Positions 36,060 to 47,530 of a stretch of DNA of 58,000 bases are shown here, piece after piece (within the stretch, counting starts at the first letter, position 1; every line of letters begins with the position of its first letter). This stretch comes from Cryptomeria japonica. Its lineage: Eukaryota > Streptophyta > Pinopsida > Cupressales > Cupressaceae. The notes below the pieces were generated by a model. The model did not search any database, had not been told where the DNA came from, and worked only from the letters and a program-made list of their open reading frames with translations. The DNA is taken from the NCBI RefSeq assembly GCF_030272615.1, contig NC_081405.1, forward strand, positions 569,657,095-569,715,094. Reading direction: 5' to 3'. The translations under genes and the position numbers were made by a program.

Positions 36060-37260
36060 TCCTAGGAAGAATTCAGATTCGGTATCAAGAGTTCAAACTG
36101 AACAAAGTTAAGATTTAACCATGGAATTATCTAATCAAAATCTTGTATAATATCTAATTTCCTATGAATTCAAATCTATAATTAAATGCTAAAAAGTGAA
36201 CCTATTTTACATTTGCAAGAAATGAAACCTATATTATGAGCACGAGAAATAAAACCTAGTTTAATAAACATGAAAGCAACTAAATTCCATGATTTAATCT
36301 AACATTGTTTTTGCTCTTTTCTTAATTCTAAATTCATCATCTTGATAAGTATTCATGGAAACATAATGCATTTACTGAAAAAGAATCAAACAAACATGAA
36401 AACTGAAACTTCTTAACATTCATCTACCGAAACATTATTTGCATGAGGAATGGATAACTATAACTTTTGTAATCAGATTCCTAGTTACTCATAATTCTTC
36501 ATCATGTAAACTGAATAGAATGAAATCAACTTTAATGCATTGAACTGAAAATGCAAAAGAAATAATGCAAGGATCACCTCCCTTCGGTTGAGTGGGCCTT
36601 GCTCTTCCTTTGGTGGGATCCAAACACAGGAATTATTAGATCAAATTTTGATTTTCATTAAAGTATACTTCCAAGAGGAAGTAAAACATGCTACAAAATA
36701 TGAGACTCTACTGCTGGCTAACTTACTGAATTGTTGTCTATTTCTAACTAGCTTGCTTGAAGAAATCAAGGGGATATTTAAATACATATCCTTTATTCAA
36801 ATTCAAACGAAGGTTACCTGCTTAAAGCAGAATAATGATTACAAAATTAAACTGAAGAATACTTAACATGAAATTAAACAACTCTAGAGAGAAGTTAAAG
36901 ATCTTACAGAAAGTTGAGAAACTATGTGCAGAGAAGATCAAGGGGAGCTTCGATTTGAAACAATCAAGGGTTATCATCAATTTTGTTGCAACCGAACTAG
37001 ACTAGGCTGCTTGTTAACTTAAAACACATTCAAGACTATATTTATGAAGATAAAACAAAACATATTAATATTATTATGATCATTTAACCATCCATTCATG
37101 TATATAAGTAGAAAGTAAAACATTTAATCAAAAGATACCTATTTCTAATATTTTCCCTAATAAGTGGCATATAATAGCATAAAAGAGTAAACATGCATGC
37201 ATTTAAGTATGCCGCTAGACATATTAGTACATAAAACATTGAAAGTTGAAGTATAAAGTA
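36060..37260. other. AT-rich stretch without recognisable genes; possible G2 leader
   Basis: No coding frame with family resemblance. It lies upstream (minus strand) of the G2 gag and could hold its leader and 5' LTR, but I found no repeat shared with 14700-15350. Confidence 0.4.
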
Positions 37261-37757
37261 TAATTTGAAGTTTCATGATGATGCAATCATCAATTATCAA
37301 CATCTTTATACCAGACCTCAAGAAAACTAACTACAATGATTGTCAACCTTGAAGAATCACTTTTAGGCCTCCAAACCATGAACCACTTGAATTAAGGACA
37401 CACACCAATGTCCCAGACATAGCTCCACATTAATAGATCAAGATATTGAAAATGCAAGACAATGCAGATCAAATTACTGACACTCTGTCACCACTGAACA
37501 ACTGAAAAAACAACCACAACACAAATACCCATAACTCAATCAAATCTCCATGCAGACCTCTGACACTTGAACTAAATCAACTAAAGGCAGCTCTCTACAA
37601 ACCCTTAAATCCGCAAACTTTGAACTTCATCATGCTGAACAAATTAACTCATTGAACTTCACTGCATCATTGTATCAGACAAAGAAATATGTTGACATCA
37701 ATGACAACACATCTCTCAAATAACTCTCATGCACATATTTGCAACATACTTTCAACA
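37260..37757 (-). repeat. LTR-like fragment, copia type (left limit uncertain)
   Basis: On the minus strand it begins TGTTGAAAGTATGTTGC at 37757 and has the near-palindrome TTGTCATTGATGTCAA at 37707-37692, the same distance from the start as in C1-C3 LTRs. No internal region follows. Confidence 0.4.
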
Positions 37758-37759
37758 AT

Positions 37760-39840
37760 GCTTTCTAAATAAAGTGTATGTCTATGTAGTGACTCTTGAT
37801 CTTCTAGAGGTGATTTTTGTAATGTGTACTCATAAGAAGCTTGTATTAGTATCAAATAAGTGCTCATGACATCATGTATTGGCCTCATGTTGATTCTCTA
37901 TGACTAGAATATTTGTAAATAATATCAACTGGAAAAATACTATTCAAATCTATTAGTATATATAGATTAGGATAAAAATAATCTAGTTAGACTAGACCCA
38001 TAGATGAGCCTAATGGCCATGGGTTGGCCTTACAATTCAAAACCATACTTATTGGGTTGAATCACGAGGGACTTAAAAGGATAAAAGTATATTCTATAAT
38101 TTAATTTAGAAAATTTAATAGAAGTTTAAAAATTCAAAAAATTGACAAAAATACAAAAATTAATGATAAAATCTATAGTTAAAACCATCTAGATCCTTCT
38201 CAACTTGATATGGACCTATTTTACATGACTTTAGTCATAGGGAAATTGCATTCTAATGGACCCATTCTTTACATGATTAAATGTTTACCTCACTTGGAAA
38301 TTTCATGTATTATTTTTCCCTCTTCTCCAATTTCTTCTATTTTTTAGTTGTAACTAGCTATAAGGCACATATCCTTTTGGTAATGTTCTCTTGTTAAGTT
38401 TTGCAAAATAATATATTTTCTTATACATAGAGTCCCTCATTACAACTAGAGGGATATGTGTTCATACCTCATGCACCTTTTTAACTTATGATTGGTTAGT
38501 GGAAAAGTTATTACAATGTTTCTTATGGGTATAATTTCTTCAACTTTATTTCATCTTCTTTGAACACTTTTAATTATTGAAAGTGAATTTTTCTTTATAT
38601 TGGAGTTGGTTGAATTATAAGAGCTTCTAAAAGATTTTTTTTTCTATATTTATAGGTTCTTATGGATAGTATAGGGTAATGAATGAACGTACATGATAAC
38701 ATCCTACAAGGTCCATCACTTTATAGAAACCTCTTACAATATCCATTTATATCTAGAAATATTTACTTTTCATAGATGTTTATGATTGTAACATACTTGA
38801 AGATACAAAGATCATTTTAGGATTCACATACAACTAAAAGTAGAGGAAAAAGGTAAATATAAAATCTAAACACATATGTCATTTGACATTTATTTTTGTA
38901 CCTATTTTAAGGGATTGATTTAATATATTAACATTAATTATAAGATGATGCAATTTAATGCAAAATTAAACTCCTTCCTTTTTTCTATTTACTTATTGAT
39001 TTAGTTACATTGCAATACATTTATATTCCACTTATCTATAGATTCATACATTCAAGTATGTATTCATTAAAATCATACATGGATTATAGCTATCCCAATG
39101 TATGTACTAGTCACCATGACATTATTGATTGTACATCTCAAGTCATAGAATATACTCTAAAAAGTTTAAGTCTTTCTTGATTCCTACATATTTGCTTTTC
39201 TACCTAATACTAACGTACTATGAGTTTGAACAACTTTTTTGTTATTTCCCATATTGAAAACCGTTTGATTGGGTTTATATCCTATCCTCTCCTATCTACC
39301 TAGATTTTAGCATCCTCTCCCCTCTTGAAAAGAAGAACATTTTAAATTAGTTCATTAACACATTTATATAGACACGTTCATCTTGCTAGCAATAATATAA
39401 ATAAAGAGTGTTTCCCTCATTCTTTTACTTAATTTATTAAGTATTGAATTCAATGAACATGTAATATTAGTCTTAGATATTAGATAAAAAAAATAAAAAT
39501 CCAAGAAACCAAAAATGTATAGACGACTTCATCATTTCTATGAACATAGATCTCATCCTAATCCTAATACTTGAACCTCCACAACATAAATCATCTCATT
39601 CCATTTCTCATCCTAATAAATCCAAATTTCAATCTCCTTTAAACACAAATCTGAATATCTTCATTTTATTAAATTTATTTTCCATACTGGCACTACAATC
39701 ACTTACGAAACGGCACAAATACTTTACTTGGGACAGCGTAACCCTTAATGTATACTTCAACATAAAACTTTTGTTCAGTCGTCATGGAAATTGCATTCTT
39801 GAAATATCTGGAATCGATTTAAGTATTAAAAGAAAGAAAA
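37760..39840. other. AT-rich intergenic stretch, nothing recognised
   Basis: No frame longer than about 100 codons and no terminal repeats, tRNA or known element proteins. The last ~120 bases (39715-39840) resemble the sequence upstream of the second RING gene copy (55680-55817), so they belong to the duplicated gene's 5' flank. Confidence 0.5.
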
Positions 39841-39850
39841 ACCAATAGAT

Positions 39851-40399
39851 ATGTCCTCCACTTCTTCTCACAGTTCCTTCTCTTCTGACAGCTCTTACGA
39901 AGAAGGAGAATTGCGTCCAGTTGATTTGAGTTTAGTGATACCGTCGTATTGTAGATTGTTTAGTGATTTAGAGAGAGATGTTCAAAATAATGTTAGCCGT
40001 CGTGCTTTACAACCTCTTGTGGATAAGATAAACGGTGTTTACAACAGCATTCTTGTTTTAATTGAGATAACACAAGGCACGCAAAATCGAAGTGAAGTGA
40101 ACCAGACAGTATTAAATGAGATAGATCACCCAAGCAGGGCAGAAGAATTGCTTGCGATGACAGAGAATCGAGCTGTTGGTGCCCCTCTGCCCACAATCAT
40201 TTCAGAGGGGCATGTTGATGCAGGACTTTCATGCCCAATTTGTACGGAGAATTTCCAAGTGGGTAGTGAGGTTTGCAAGATGCCCTGTCATGATTTTTTA
40301 TCATGTTTAAATCACACCGAGTCATTCATGATTAGAAGTATAAAAATTTGTGTTGTAGAGTGTGGAAAATCATTTTTTTCTATTATCTATGTAATTTGA
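39851..40399 (+). pseudogene. RING-H2-type gene fragment, copy 1 (5' part)
   Basis: A 182-codon frame from ATG 39851. The N-terminus is Ser-rich (MSSTSSHSSFSSDSSYEEGE). A region of about 110 residues follows, then ELLAMTENRAVGAPLPTII and the start of a RING finger: CPICTENFQVGSEVCKMPCH, with the first zinc Cys pair plus the next Cys and His. After CHDF the frame departs from the RING pattern. A T run of six near 40291 suggests a one-base insertion, since the alternative frame gives CHDFYHV. The second half of the finger is absent. RING-H2 proteins are ubiquitin ligases, but this product could not fold as one. A related copy lies at 55818-56102. Confidence 0.65.
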
Positions 40400-40970
40400 T
40401 TTTATGAACATTTATTTATTTATTTTATTATTTTTAAATAATTTTTTTAAATTTATATTAACTGTATTAATAACTAGCATATTTATATTTTATAAAAAAA
40501 AAATTATGGAGAAGACTTTCAGAGATGTCAAATTTATATTTTTTTTATCTTTAACATAGATTAATTAATTTTATATGATTAATATTTATTACAATTTAGT
40601 CTAAAAAATAAATGTTTCTTTTAAATCTAGATTTAAAAACATAATTTTTTAAATTAGAAGTTTCTTTTGAATCTAGATTTTTTTATTTTTTTCATTTAAT
40701 AAATAATAATAAGAAGTTGCTAATTTTTTCTTTACATTTAATAAATAATAATAATAGGAAATTTCTTTTTAATTTACATTTTAATCTTTAACTTATTTTT
40801 AAATTTTCTGTTGTGTAATCATTAAAATGACATGTAGAAGAAAGTTGGGTGGGTGCCATTGTAGTGTTACACTTATCAGTGTAGTAATTTATGTAAATAA
40901 AATTTGAAACAAAATAAATTTGTGAAATTTCCTGACATTTTTGATAGTATGAAGTAGTTTATTATGATTA
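40400..40970. other. Very AT-rich stretch, no genes
   Basis: Mostly A/T homopolymer-like runs; TTTAATAAATAATAATAA is repeated near 40697 and 40737. It ends in a TTA-rich tract next to the LINE poly(A) end. Confidence 0.6.
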
Positions 40971-40979
40971 TTATTATTA

Positions 40980-41165
40980 TTTTTTTTTTTTTTAATTTTA
41001 TTTTTTTGTGGAATAAAAGGGTAAAAACTTTAATGAAAATCACACACAAGAATTACAAAGAGAACCAGAGCCCCGAGGCCCCAGAAAAGAACCACCAACC
41101 CAGCCTCAAATCATTTAGCTTCAAAACTATCCATGTCCTTAGTGAAAATCTTCTGCAAGTCCTAA
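40980..41165 (-). other. LINE 3' untranslated end with poly(A)
   Basis: Plus-strand T-rich run at 40980-41007, then about 160 bases of LINE tail up to C4. This identifies the 3' end and orientation of the LINE. Confidence 0.7.
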
Positions 41166-41170
41166 AAGTA
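41166..41170 (+). repeat. C4 target-site duplication, left copy (AAGTA)
   Basis: AAGTA at 41166-41170 and again at 48708-48712 directly outside the two LTRs. Confidence 0.93.
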
Positions 41171-42326
41171 TGATGAATACTAAGAGGGGGGGGGGGGGGG
41201 GGGGTGAATTAGTATGCCAAAAATCTCTACACTAAAACACTTAAATAGACTAAAGATAAACTAGTAAAACAATTTAATAGACAGACCGGTTATCACACAT
41301 GCAAACCAAAATGCAAGTAAAGCATTCACCCACAAAAGCAATACAACCATAACATAAGATATTTGATGTGGAAACCCAACTGGGAAAAACCACTGTGAGA
41401 TGGAACTCACAAGTCACTATCTGCCAAATAGAAACAATACCGGTTAAGGTCTTACAATGTTCTTCACCAGAACAGATCCTGTTAGGAATCTCAATCTCTG
41501 TTAGGAGATAAGTCCGATTAAAGACTACCTTGCTAGAGGATTTTAGATTCACAGAAGTGAACCACCTTGTTAGAGGATTTTGCAAAGGTTTTTGGGCCTA
41601 CCCGGTTAAGGGCTACAAACTTGTCAAAGATGTGAGTAATCAACAAGTGTTTGATCTATCTAATAGCACAAACTGCTTGGTTAGATCCAGTATTTCTCAT
41701 AGTTAATGCATTCCAGCATTACTTCAGTCTTCTCTATCTCTCTCTCAATTACAACTTGATCTTCTTAGATAAGATAGCTCTTCCAACAACTCAACAACTT
41801 CCTTAAACCCTAGCACAACATAAACCCTTTCAGCAACAGCCTAAAACCCTAGACATGATGTCCTTTTAAAGGAATCTGATTTCATGTCTGTCCAATAGGA
41901 TTATATTACAACTTCCTAGGTTCAATGAAACTAGACATACTCAGTAACATGACACAAAAAGCACCATCAAACAATCGGTGGATTGGTAACTATCACAAAA
42001 TGCCGGTTGGTAACTCATCACAGAGTATTATCGGGTCATACAAAATACCGGTTGCCGGTTTGACAAAAATGAAGACTGGTAAGAATGTGTTATGCTGCTT
42101 TGCTTCCTCATACCACTTGAGATCTACGAACCGCTTGGGGTCGACATGCCGCTTCAGACCAGGAAACACATTCTACAAAATCACCAATAGTCTAAAGAAT
42201 AGAATACAACATACCGGTTGGAACAAATACCGGTTGAGCTCTAGCTCACACATATAAAGGGGATCTCAATACAAGTGTGTGTCCATCAATGACAATCACA
42301 ACATAAACATAAAAAATATACCAACA
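41171..42326 (-). repeat. C4 3' LTR (1156 bp)
   Basis: Left copy. It contains a run of 19 G (41186-41204; 7 G in the other copy), the GGTTTTTCCCAGTTGGG box on the minus strand near 41365-41390, three AAACCCTA-type teloboxes at 41813-41855, and a TATA-like TTTATATG on the minus strand near 42255. Its inner edge reads TGTTGG on the minus strand. Confidence 0.93.
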
Positions 42327-42327
42327 A

Positions 42328-42338
42328 TCTCCCCCTTT
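42328..42338 (-). other. C4 polypurine tract
   Basis: On the minus strand AAAGGGGGAGA, then one T, then the LTR start: the same 11 bases and spacing as in C1 and C2. Confidence 0.88.
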
Positions 42339-42415
42339 GGCATAGTGTATATGATTAAGGGATAGTGTATATGCATAGTGTATATGATTAAAAGATTGTA
42401 TTGATTAATAAAAGT

Positions 42416-45400
42416 TTATGACAACAATGAATAATACTTGTCAAAAACTGGTTTATAGTCCTGCATAAATTGTTTCATGGATAGAGAGCAGGACTCAAGT
42501 AGGGAGGTGGCCACTTCTTTCTCTATTTGCATCTGGGATACCTATTCCTCCATGGCATCAACTGTGTTCATCTCCTACGTAACTGTCAAGGCATCCAGGT
42601 TCAGATAACACTTCTGAATAATTTGTAGACGTGGAAGTAAAACTAGTTGTAGCTCCCTCAAATCTCTAGACCGTGTACTAATCTCTTGTTCCATTTTGGC
42701 TACCTAGATCTGAAACCAGTGAACGGTTTGCCCATAAGTTGCAAAGTAATCATAAGGTGGCTTAAATGTGCTCAAGTAAGACTGTAAGTCTGTTTGAAGC
42801 TTTTGCTTCTGAGCTAGCACATCATCATAAAATAGATGGGGTTGATAGATTTTTCTTAGTAGCAAGTTTCCCTCATCCAAAGCGTCCCTTATATCCTTTT
42901 GGTCTTTCAGAAGTTCAGACTGGAGTTCATTCAACTTTTTCACCAGAGAAATGTTAAGAGCCTTTTGATGCTCTTTCTTGACATTTGCCTCAGCTTCTTC
43001 TTCCAGGCTCTGCACCTGATCATCCACTACAGTACATAGTAGTTTAAGCTGTGCTAGTGATGATTCAGTGTTAGGAAGATTGGTACCGGGGATCAAACCG
43101 GTAAGGGTGTCTACAGCCGCTTGAATTATATCTTGCTCCTTTTTCCTTCGTATGATTTCAAGGTCCTCTTGAGGTACCTTGATGCTCTGCATTAGCTCTG
43201 ACTCACTTGTAGACTGGAGATCGATAGGATTGGAGATATCAGCCGATTTGGCTTGACTCCCAGTTGCCTTCGGAGTCTCCATCTATGTGCTCTTCACCAC
43301 TTCTACTGCCTTGTCTGCTTCTTCCTTCTTCCTTTTCTCTACTTCCTTCTTCTTTTCTTGTTCCTTATCTTCCTCTTCTTTCTTTTTCCTCTCTGCTTCC
43401 TTCTTCTTCTCCTCTTCTTTCTCTCCCTCTTCCTTCTTCTTCTTTTCTTCTTCCTTTTGCTTTTCCTTTTCTTTATCCTCCTCTTCCTTCTTCTTCTTTT
43501 CCTCTTCCTTCTTCTTTTCTTCTTCCTTCTTCTTCTTTTCTTCCTTATCCTCTTCTTCTTTCTTTTTCCTATCATCTTCTTGCTTCTTCTTCTCTTCATC
43601 TTTTCTTTTCTCCTCTTCTTCTTTTCTCTTCTCTTCCTCTTTCTATTTTTTCTCATCTTGATCCCTCTTCTTTTTCTCTTCCTGTTCCTTAGCCGCTTTC
43701 TGTCTGTCCTCGGCTTGCTCGCTGCCCTGTTCAACTTGTTTCACCTATTCTATTCCACTAGAAGGTATGTCCTAAGTGACATCTTCTATGTCCAGTGCAT
43801 CGACATCAATAGTGTCGATTGGTTCTTCTACCGGGTTTCCTTCTTCATCAAAAACTTCATCCGGTTTGGATATGACCGGTTCTTTTTCCACTTGGAGGTT
43901 GGCCATTCGTGCTTTGTGAGTTTGAATAGCATGATTCATATGTTGATGAGTGTCTTTTTCAACATCATCAATTCTTCCCTCTAACATCCAGAGTCTTCTT
44001 CTCCTTGTGAAGAAGAGTCCTTTATTTTGATCCAAAACATCAAATAATTCTGAGTTTGAGAGGTTGGGAAAGTACTATGCAAAGACTTTCTCCCTAATCT
44101 CCTGTTCTTTTTCAATGGCAATGCGCCATTTATTATCTAATTCCTTATATAAAGAATCTAGTGTCTGAGATTTAATCTCTGATGGTGACCGATCATTTTT
44201 ACACAAATAAATAATAATCTCCTGAAGTACTTCATCTTTCTCCTCACCATTAAAATCATCATAATAATCTACTAAATCATGCAGTAATTTTCTCCTAATA
44301 CTCTTTATTGTCTTTTGACAATGTGTCAAGGGTTTATATGAGGAGATATCGATATTTACCGGTGCAGACGCTGCCGGTTCATTCTTCTTCATCTTCTTTG
44401 TCTGTCTGGCCTTCTTTGGCATTTCATCAGACTCAGTCTCTTCAGAATCCTATTCATTTGACTTAGTCTTCCTTTTCCTTTCAAAGACTTTTGCCGATGC
44501 CACTTCCAGTTTCTTCTTTGCAGGTGATCACTTGGTCACTCTTGGAGTTGCAGTAGTAGCCAGTGTCGATGTAGCAGGCACTGCCTTTGCTTTCTTTGCT
44601 ACCGGTTCTTTTCCTTTCTTAACAGAGGGTTCCTCAACCGGTGCAATCGTCTCTAGATAGGTTCCGGTCCTCTTAGCCTTAGGATCAAGAGGCAAGGCAA
44701 TAAGGGTTGAGGCATACCCTTCCAGCATATCATACCTCACCTCATAGCCCATTGGCTCCACTTCTTCCATTCTAGGCTCAACAGCCTCCATTAGGCATTT
44801 GTCCACCTGGATGGTGAAATAGATGTCATCTTCATATTTCTTAACAATATCACCTGAGATCCTCATTCTTTGACTCATCTTCCTTTTGAACTCATCAAAA
44901 TACTTGTTCAGTACATCAGGGTAACTGGTTCCAATGGCTTGAATGCTTTCCTTAATCTGCTTGGTTACCGGTTGGTCAGGGGACCACTGGACATCTCCTA
45001 CTCCAGGAAAGTAGCCTTGGAAATAGAAGAACAACCCAACCAATAGATATCCAAACTTGAATCTCAGTGCATTATCCTATTTAATCGACTTCAGATTAGA
45101 TAGGAGTTGCCTCTGCATACTGGTGCATAGGTCAAATGATGCATCCTCTTTAATCATCCAGTAAGCGGCATTTACCATTGCAGCAGATACAGAATTAATC
45201 TAGCTGGCTGAGAATATTCTGTAGCCTATCACTATGCAAGCATACTTCACCAGATTATTCTTGATAGGATTAACTATCATACCTCGTGAATTTCTTGTTG
45301 AACTGGTGAGCTTGGCCATTTCTGTTTTGCTTATTGTTCTTAAGGCTAGCACTTCCCCTATGTTGCAGAAACTGGTGACTGCATGAATTGCCTGTGGCGT

Positions 45401-45754
45401 GATATCATGCATCCTCTCTAGGTATATCTTGTCACCATGGACTCTGCTCAAAATGATCCTAATATGATCCTTTGTAAAGTCTTCTAGAAAGTATACTGCA
45501 TTATGAAGTTTCTTCTTCTCTAAGATACTAAATTCCGGTTTGATTTTCTTATCCTTGCTGCAAAATAAACCTAACTGGGTGTGAATAGCTAAAGACCCTA
45601 GGTCTTCTATTTTGCAATCAATATAGTCAGAAATTCCCTCTTCTACTATTACTCTAGCCGGAACTTGTGATAAGGCATTATACTTTGACTTCCTTTGAAT
45701 GAAATTTTCTGACTCAATGGATGTACTAGAACTGGTATGAGATGCAGAAGTCAT
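42416..45754 (-). pseudogene. C4 ORF2: long unrecognised protein frame (1112 codons), 12 in-frame stops
   Basis: From ATG 45754 (MTSASHTSSSTSIES) to TAA 42416-42418 the frame never shifts. In-frame stops lie at codons 185, 226, 409, 435, 560, 661, about 670 and 704, 824, 1017, 1060 and 1071. All are TAG except TGA at 409. Visible parts: residues 1-410, a folded-looking domain with hydrophobic segments (FKFGYLLVGLFFYFQGYFPG near 235) and no pol motif; 380-480, basic, Lys/Ala-rich, possibly nuclear-targeting; 480-660, helical; about 680-815, almost pure Lys/Glu, a likely single alpha helix; 830-1112, coiled-coil-like. The frame lies behind a zinc-knuckle ORF1, where pol would be. The family is not recognised. 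It faintly recalls uncharacterised plant-transposon ORFs, but I cannot name one. Confidence 0.8.
43310..43692 (-). repeat. Lys/Glu-codon purine tract in C4 ORF2
   Basis: The minus strand is almost entirely A and G (AAG, GAA, GAG codons) for about 380 bases, encoding KKEEE-type repeats with a few D, Q and R. The plus strand is the matching pyrimidine tract. Both a protein repeat and a polypurine/polypyrimidine DNA tract. Confidence 0.85.
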
Positions 45755-46202
45755 TGTAGAGAATTCCAAGAACACGAAAAATACCTTTAAATCATGAATT
45801 TAGGGCTTCCTGATTCTCCTTCACTCCACACTCTGTCGGTTGCCGAATCACCGCTTTGTGTTTTCCACTTGACCGTTTGCAAACTGGATTTGAATCTCCT
45901 TCAAGATTTGTCAATTTCTTGAAACCTTAGCTCAAATTGCGTTTTCTTCACTCTGCACTTTGAAAAACTTTTCTTCACTCAAAAATAGATAGTGAGAAAT
46001 GATTTGAAATATGCTTTTATACATGTCTCTCACCTACCACCATTAATGCTCCTCTATTAGGATGTAAACCCTAATTTGCCTTTTTACCATTTCCGGTCTT
46101 CTACCAAGCAACAAGTATCACATACTGGTTAAGGTCTTTTACCGGTGTAATCGGGGGTTCACAAACATTTCACCGTTTGCTCCCCCTAAGCCTCTTTGGA
46201 GC

Positions 46203-47480
46203 TTAGTTTGCCAGTTCCGATATTTCCACACTAGCTGCAGAAACTGGTTCTTCTTCCAACATTGTTGGTTTCTTCCTCCAAGTTTTGTTCATGTCTGCTT
46301 GAACTATTTCAACATCAATTTCTCCTTCCTAAGTGACTGGTATATCATCAGATATATTCTTTCTGCTTCTGCAGAATCTTGCAATATGACCCGGTTTGTT
46401 GCAGTGATAGCAAACCAATCCAGGTGCTCTCTAAGGTCCATTGTTCATGTTTCCATTCTTCCTTCTGCATGTTGCAGCAGTGTGACCATGACCATGACAG
46501 ATCATACAATTTTCTCTCCATCCGATTGTCGCTTGATGGCCACCGCTTCGTGACTGATGATTGAAGACATTAAACCGGTCATGGTTCTGGTTCACAAAAG
46601 GTTCAGGATCAATTTCTTAGGTCCTTTGAGGATATCTTCCAGTGTTATTCATCATAGACCTGCATTCAAATGCTCTATGCCCAAACTTGTTGCATGCATA
46701 ACAATGACCATTGAACTTATTGGATCTAGGTACATTGTTAATAAAGTAAGGAAAATTATTGTAGGCTTTGCTCCTACATACATTGGCAGTGTGTCCTTCT
46801 TTAAGACAGTTAAAGCAAACATGTTTGAATTTTTTCTTACCTTTTCCTTTGAGTGTCGGTTGCTTCTTTGATGCTTCAACATTTGTTCCTGAGGATTCTC
46901 CTTCCTCATGTCTGGAGAAACCAAGTCCATTGGTATTCTTTACCGGTCTAGATGACTCAAGCTTTTGCTCTAGCTTGACAGTACTTTTGCTGAACTTAGC
47001 AAGTATTTCCTTTGACTCAGAGAGTTCTTTGGAAATAGCAGTATTTGTCTCCATTACGCTTGCATTTTCAGAGATGGCTATGTTCAGTTTATCTTGTACT
47101 CCTTCTTTTTCCATTCTACTCTCATGTAGGCGAGTATTCAGTGCACTAATCTCTTGTTCCAACTTGGAGATCTCATGACCTTTGTCCTTTAACAGATCTT
47201 CAGCTTTCCTCTAGTTCTCAAGCTCTTGACTAAACCAGATAGTCAGTCCTTCCTACTCCCTTCTCAGATTGGAGTTTGAATCATTCATCTTATTTACTTC
47301 TGCAATCATGGCTTCCATATTTGCTTCATCTTCAGAACTATTTTCAGATAGCTCCATTAGTTTCTCTGCATGTTCTCTCCTTTTTGCTTGAGATGCCTTG
47401 TATTTGACCATAAGATCATCATAGGCTTGCTTAGACTGAGTGAGCCATTGAGTAAGTTCCCTCAAGGTGTATTCCCCCAT
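46203..47480 (-). pseudogene. C4 ORF1: coiled coil with four CCHC zinc knuckles (gag-like), five in-frame stops
   Basis: ATG 47480 (MGEYTLRELTQWLTQSKQAY) lies only 36 bases after the primer site. The frame runs without a shift to TAA 46203-46205 (425 codons). Residues 1-190 are heptad-rich and Glu/Lys/Ser-rich, with the look of a long coiled coil. A basic linker (KGKGKKKFKH) leads to four full CX2CX4HX4C knuckles: CFNCLKEGHTANVC, CYACNKFGHRAFEC, CMICHGHGHTAATC and CYHCNKPGHIARFC. The UBN2 capsid domain of C1-C3 gag is absent. The part before the knuckles recalls the extended C-terminal half of some copia gags (GLGF motif), so it may be a gag remnant turned RNA-binding protein. Stops: two TAG near 47251 and 47206, TAA at 46617, TAG near 46432, TAG near 46334. 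Confidence 0.85.
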
Positions 47481-47516
47481 ATCTCTTTCCAAGTGGTTAA
47501 ACTTATAGAAAGGTAG

Positions 47517-47528
47517 GCTCTGATACCA
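47517..47528 (-). other. C4 primer-binding site, tRNA-iMet
   Basis: Minus strand TGGTATCAGAGC, 12 of 12, two bases after the 5' LTR end ATTCATCA. Confidence 0.93.
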
Positions 47529-47530
47529 AT

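Larger units (their letters stand above)
14700..36060 (-). mobile_element. Ty3/gypsy LTR retrotransposon G2, split by C2 and C3 (limits approximate)
   Basis: Minus-strand pieces join in one order: gag (36056-35140), protease-like region (34680-34390), RT, RNase H and integrase core (26453-24117), and integrase C-terminus (15793-about 15350). The two gaps are exactly C2 and C3, each with target duplications. The gag with paired cysteine clusters and the DLG-type protease resemble the plant Tat/Athila branch, which I judge from motif memory only. I could not identify its LTRs. They may lie in 14700-15350 and to the right of 36060. Confidence 0.8.

Noticed and set aside
36588-36866. Plus-strand 92-codon frame
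   Set aside because: AT-rich sequence with no motif; it can arise by chance, and no neighbouring gene supports it.
43339-43734. Minus-strand Arg/Lys-rich frame (131 codons)
   Set aside because: It is a shifted frame of the purine tract. The frame that joins all neighbouring C4 ORF2 blocks is the Lys/Glu one.
43253-43984. Plus-strand frame of 243 codons, rich in Leu and Phe, looking like a membrane protein
   Set aside because: It is the complement of the Lys/Glu purine tract of C4 ORF2. CTT/TTC codons translate as Leu/Phe by necessity, and neighbouring frames give Ser- or Arg-rich shadows.
42416-45754. Amber (TAG) recoding as the reason for the stops in C4 ORF2
   Set aside because: The same CAG-to-TAG change disrupts C1, C2 and C3 at sites that are Gln in sister copies, and CGA-to-TGA fits the UGT relic; methylation decay explains all of them.
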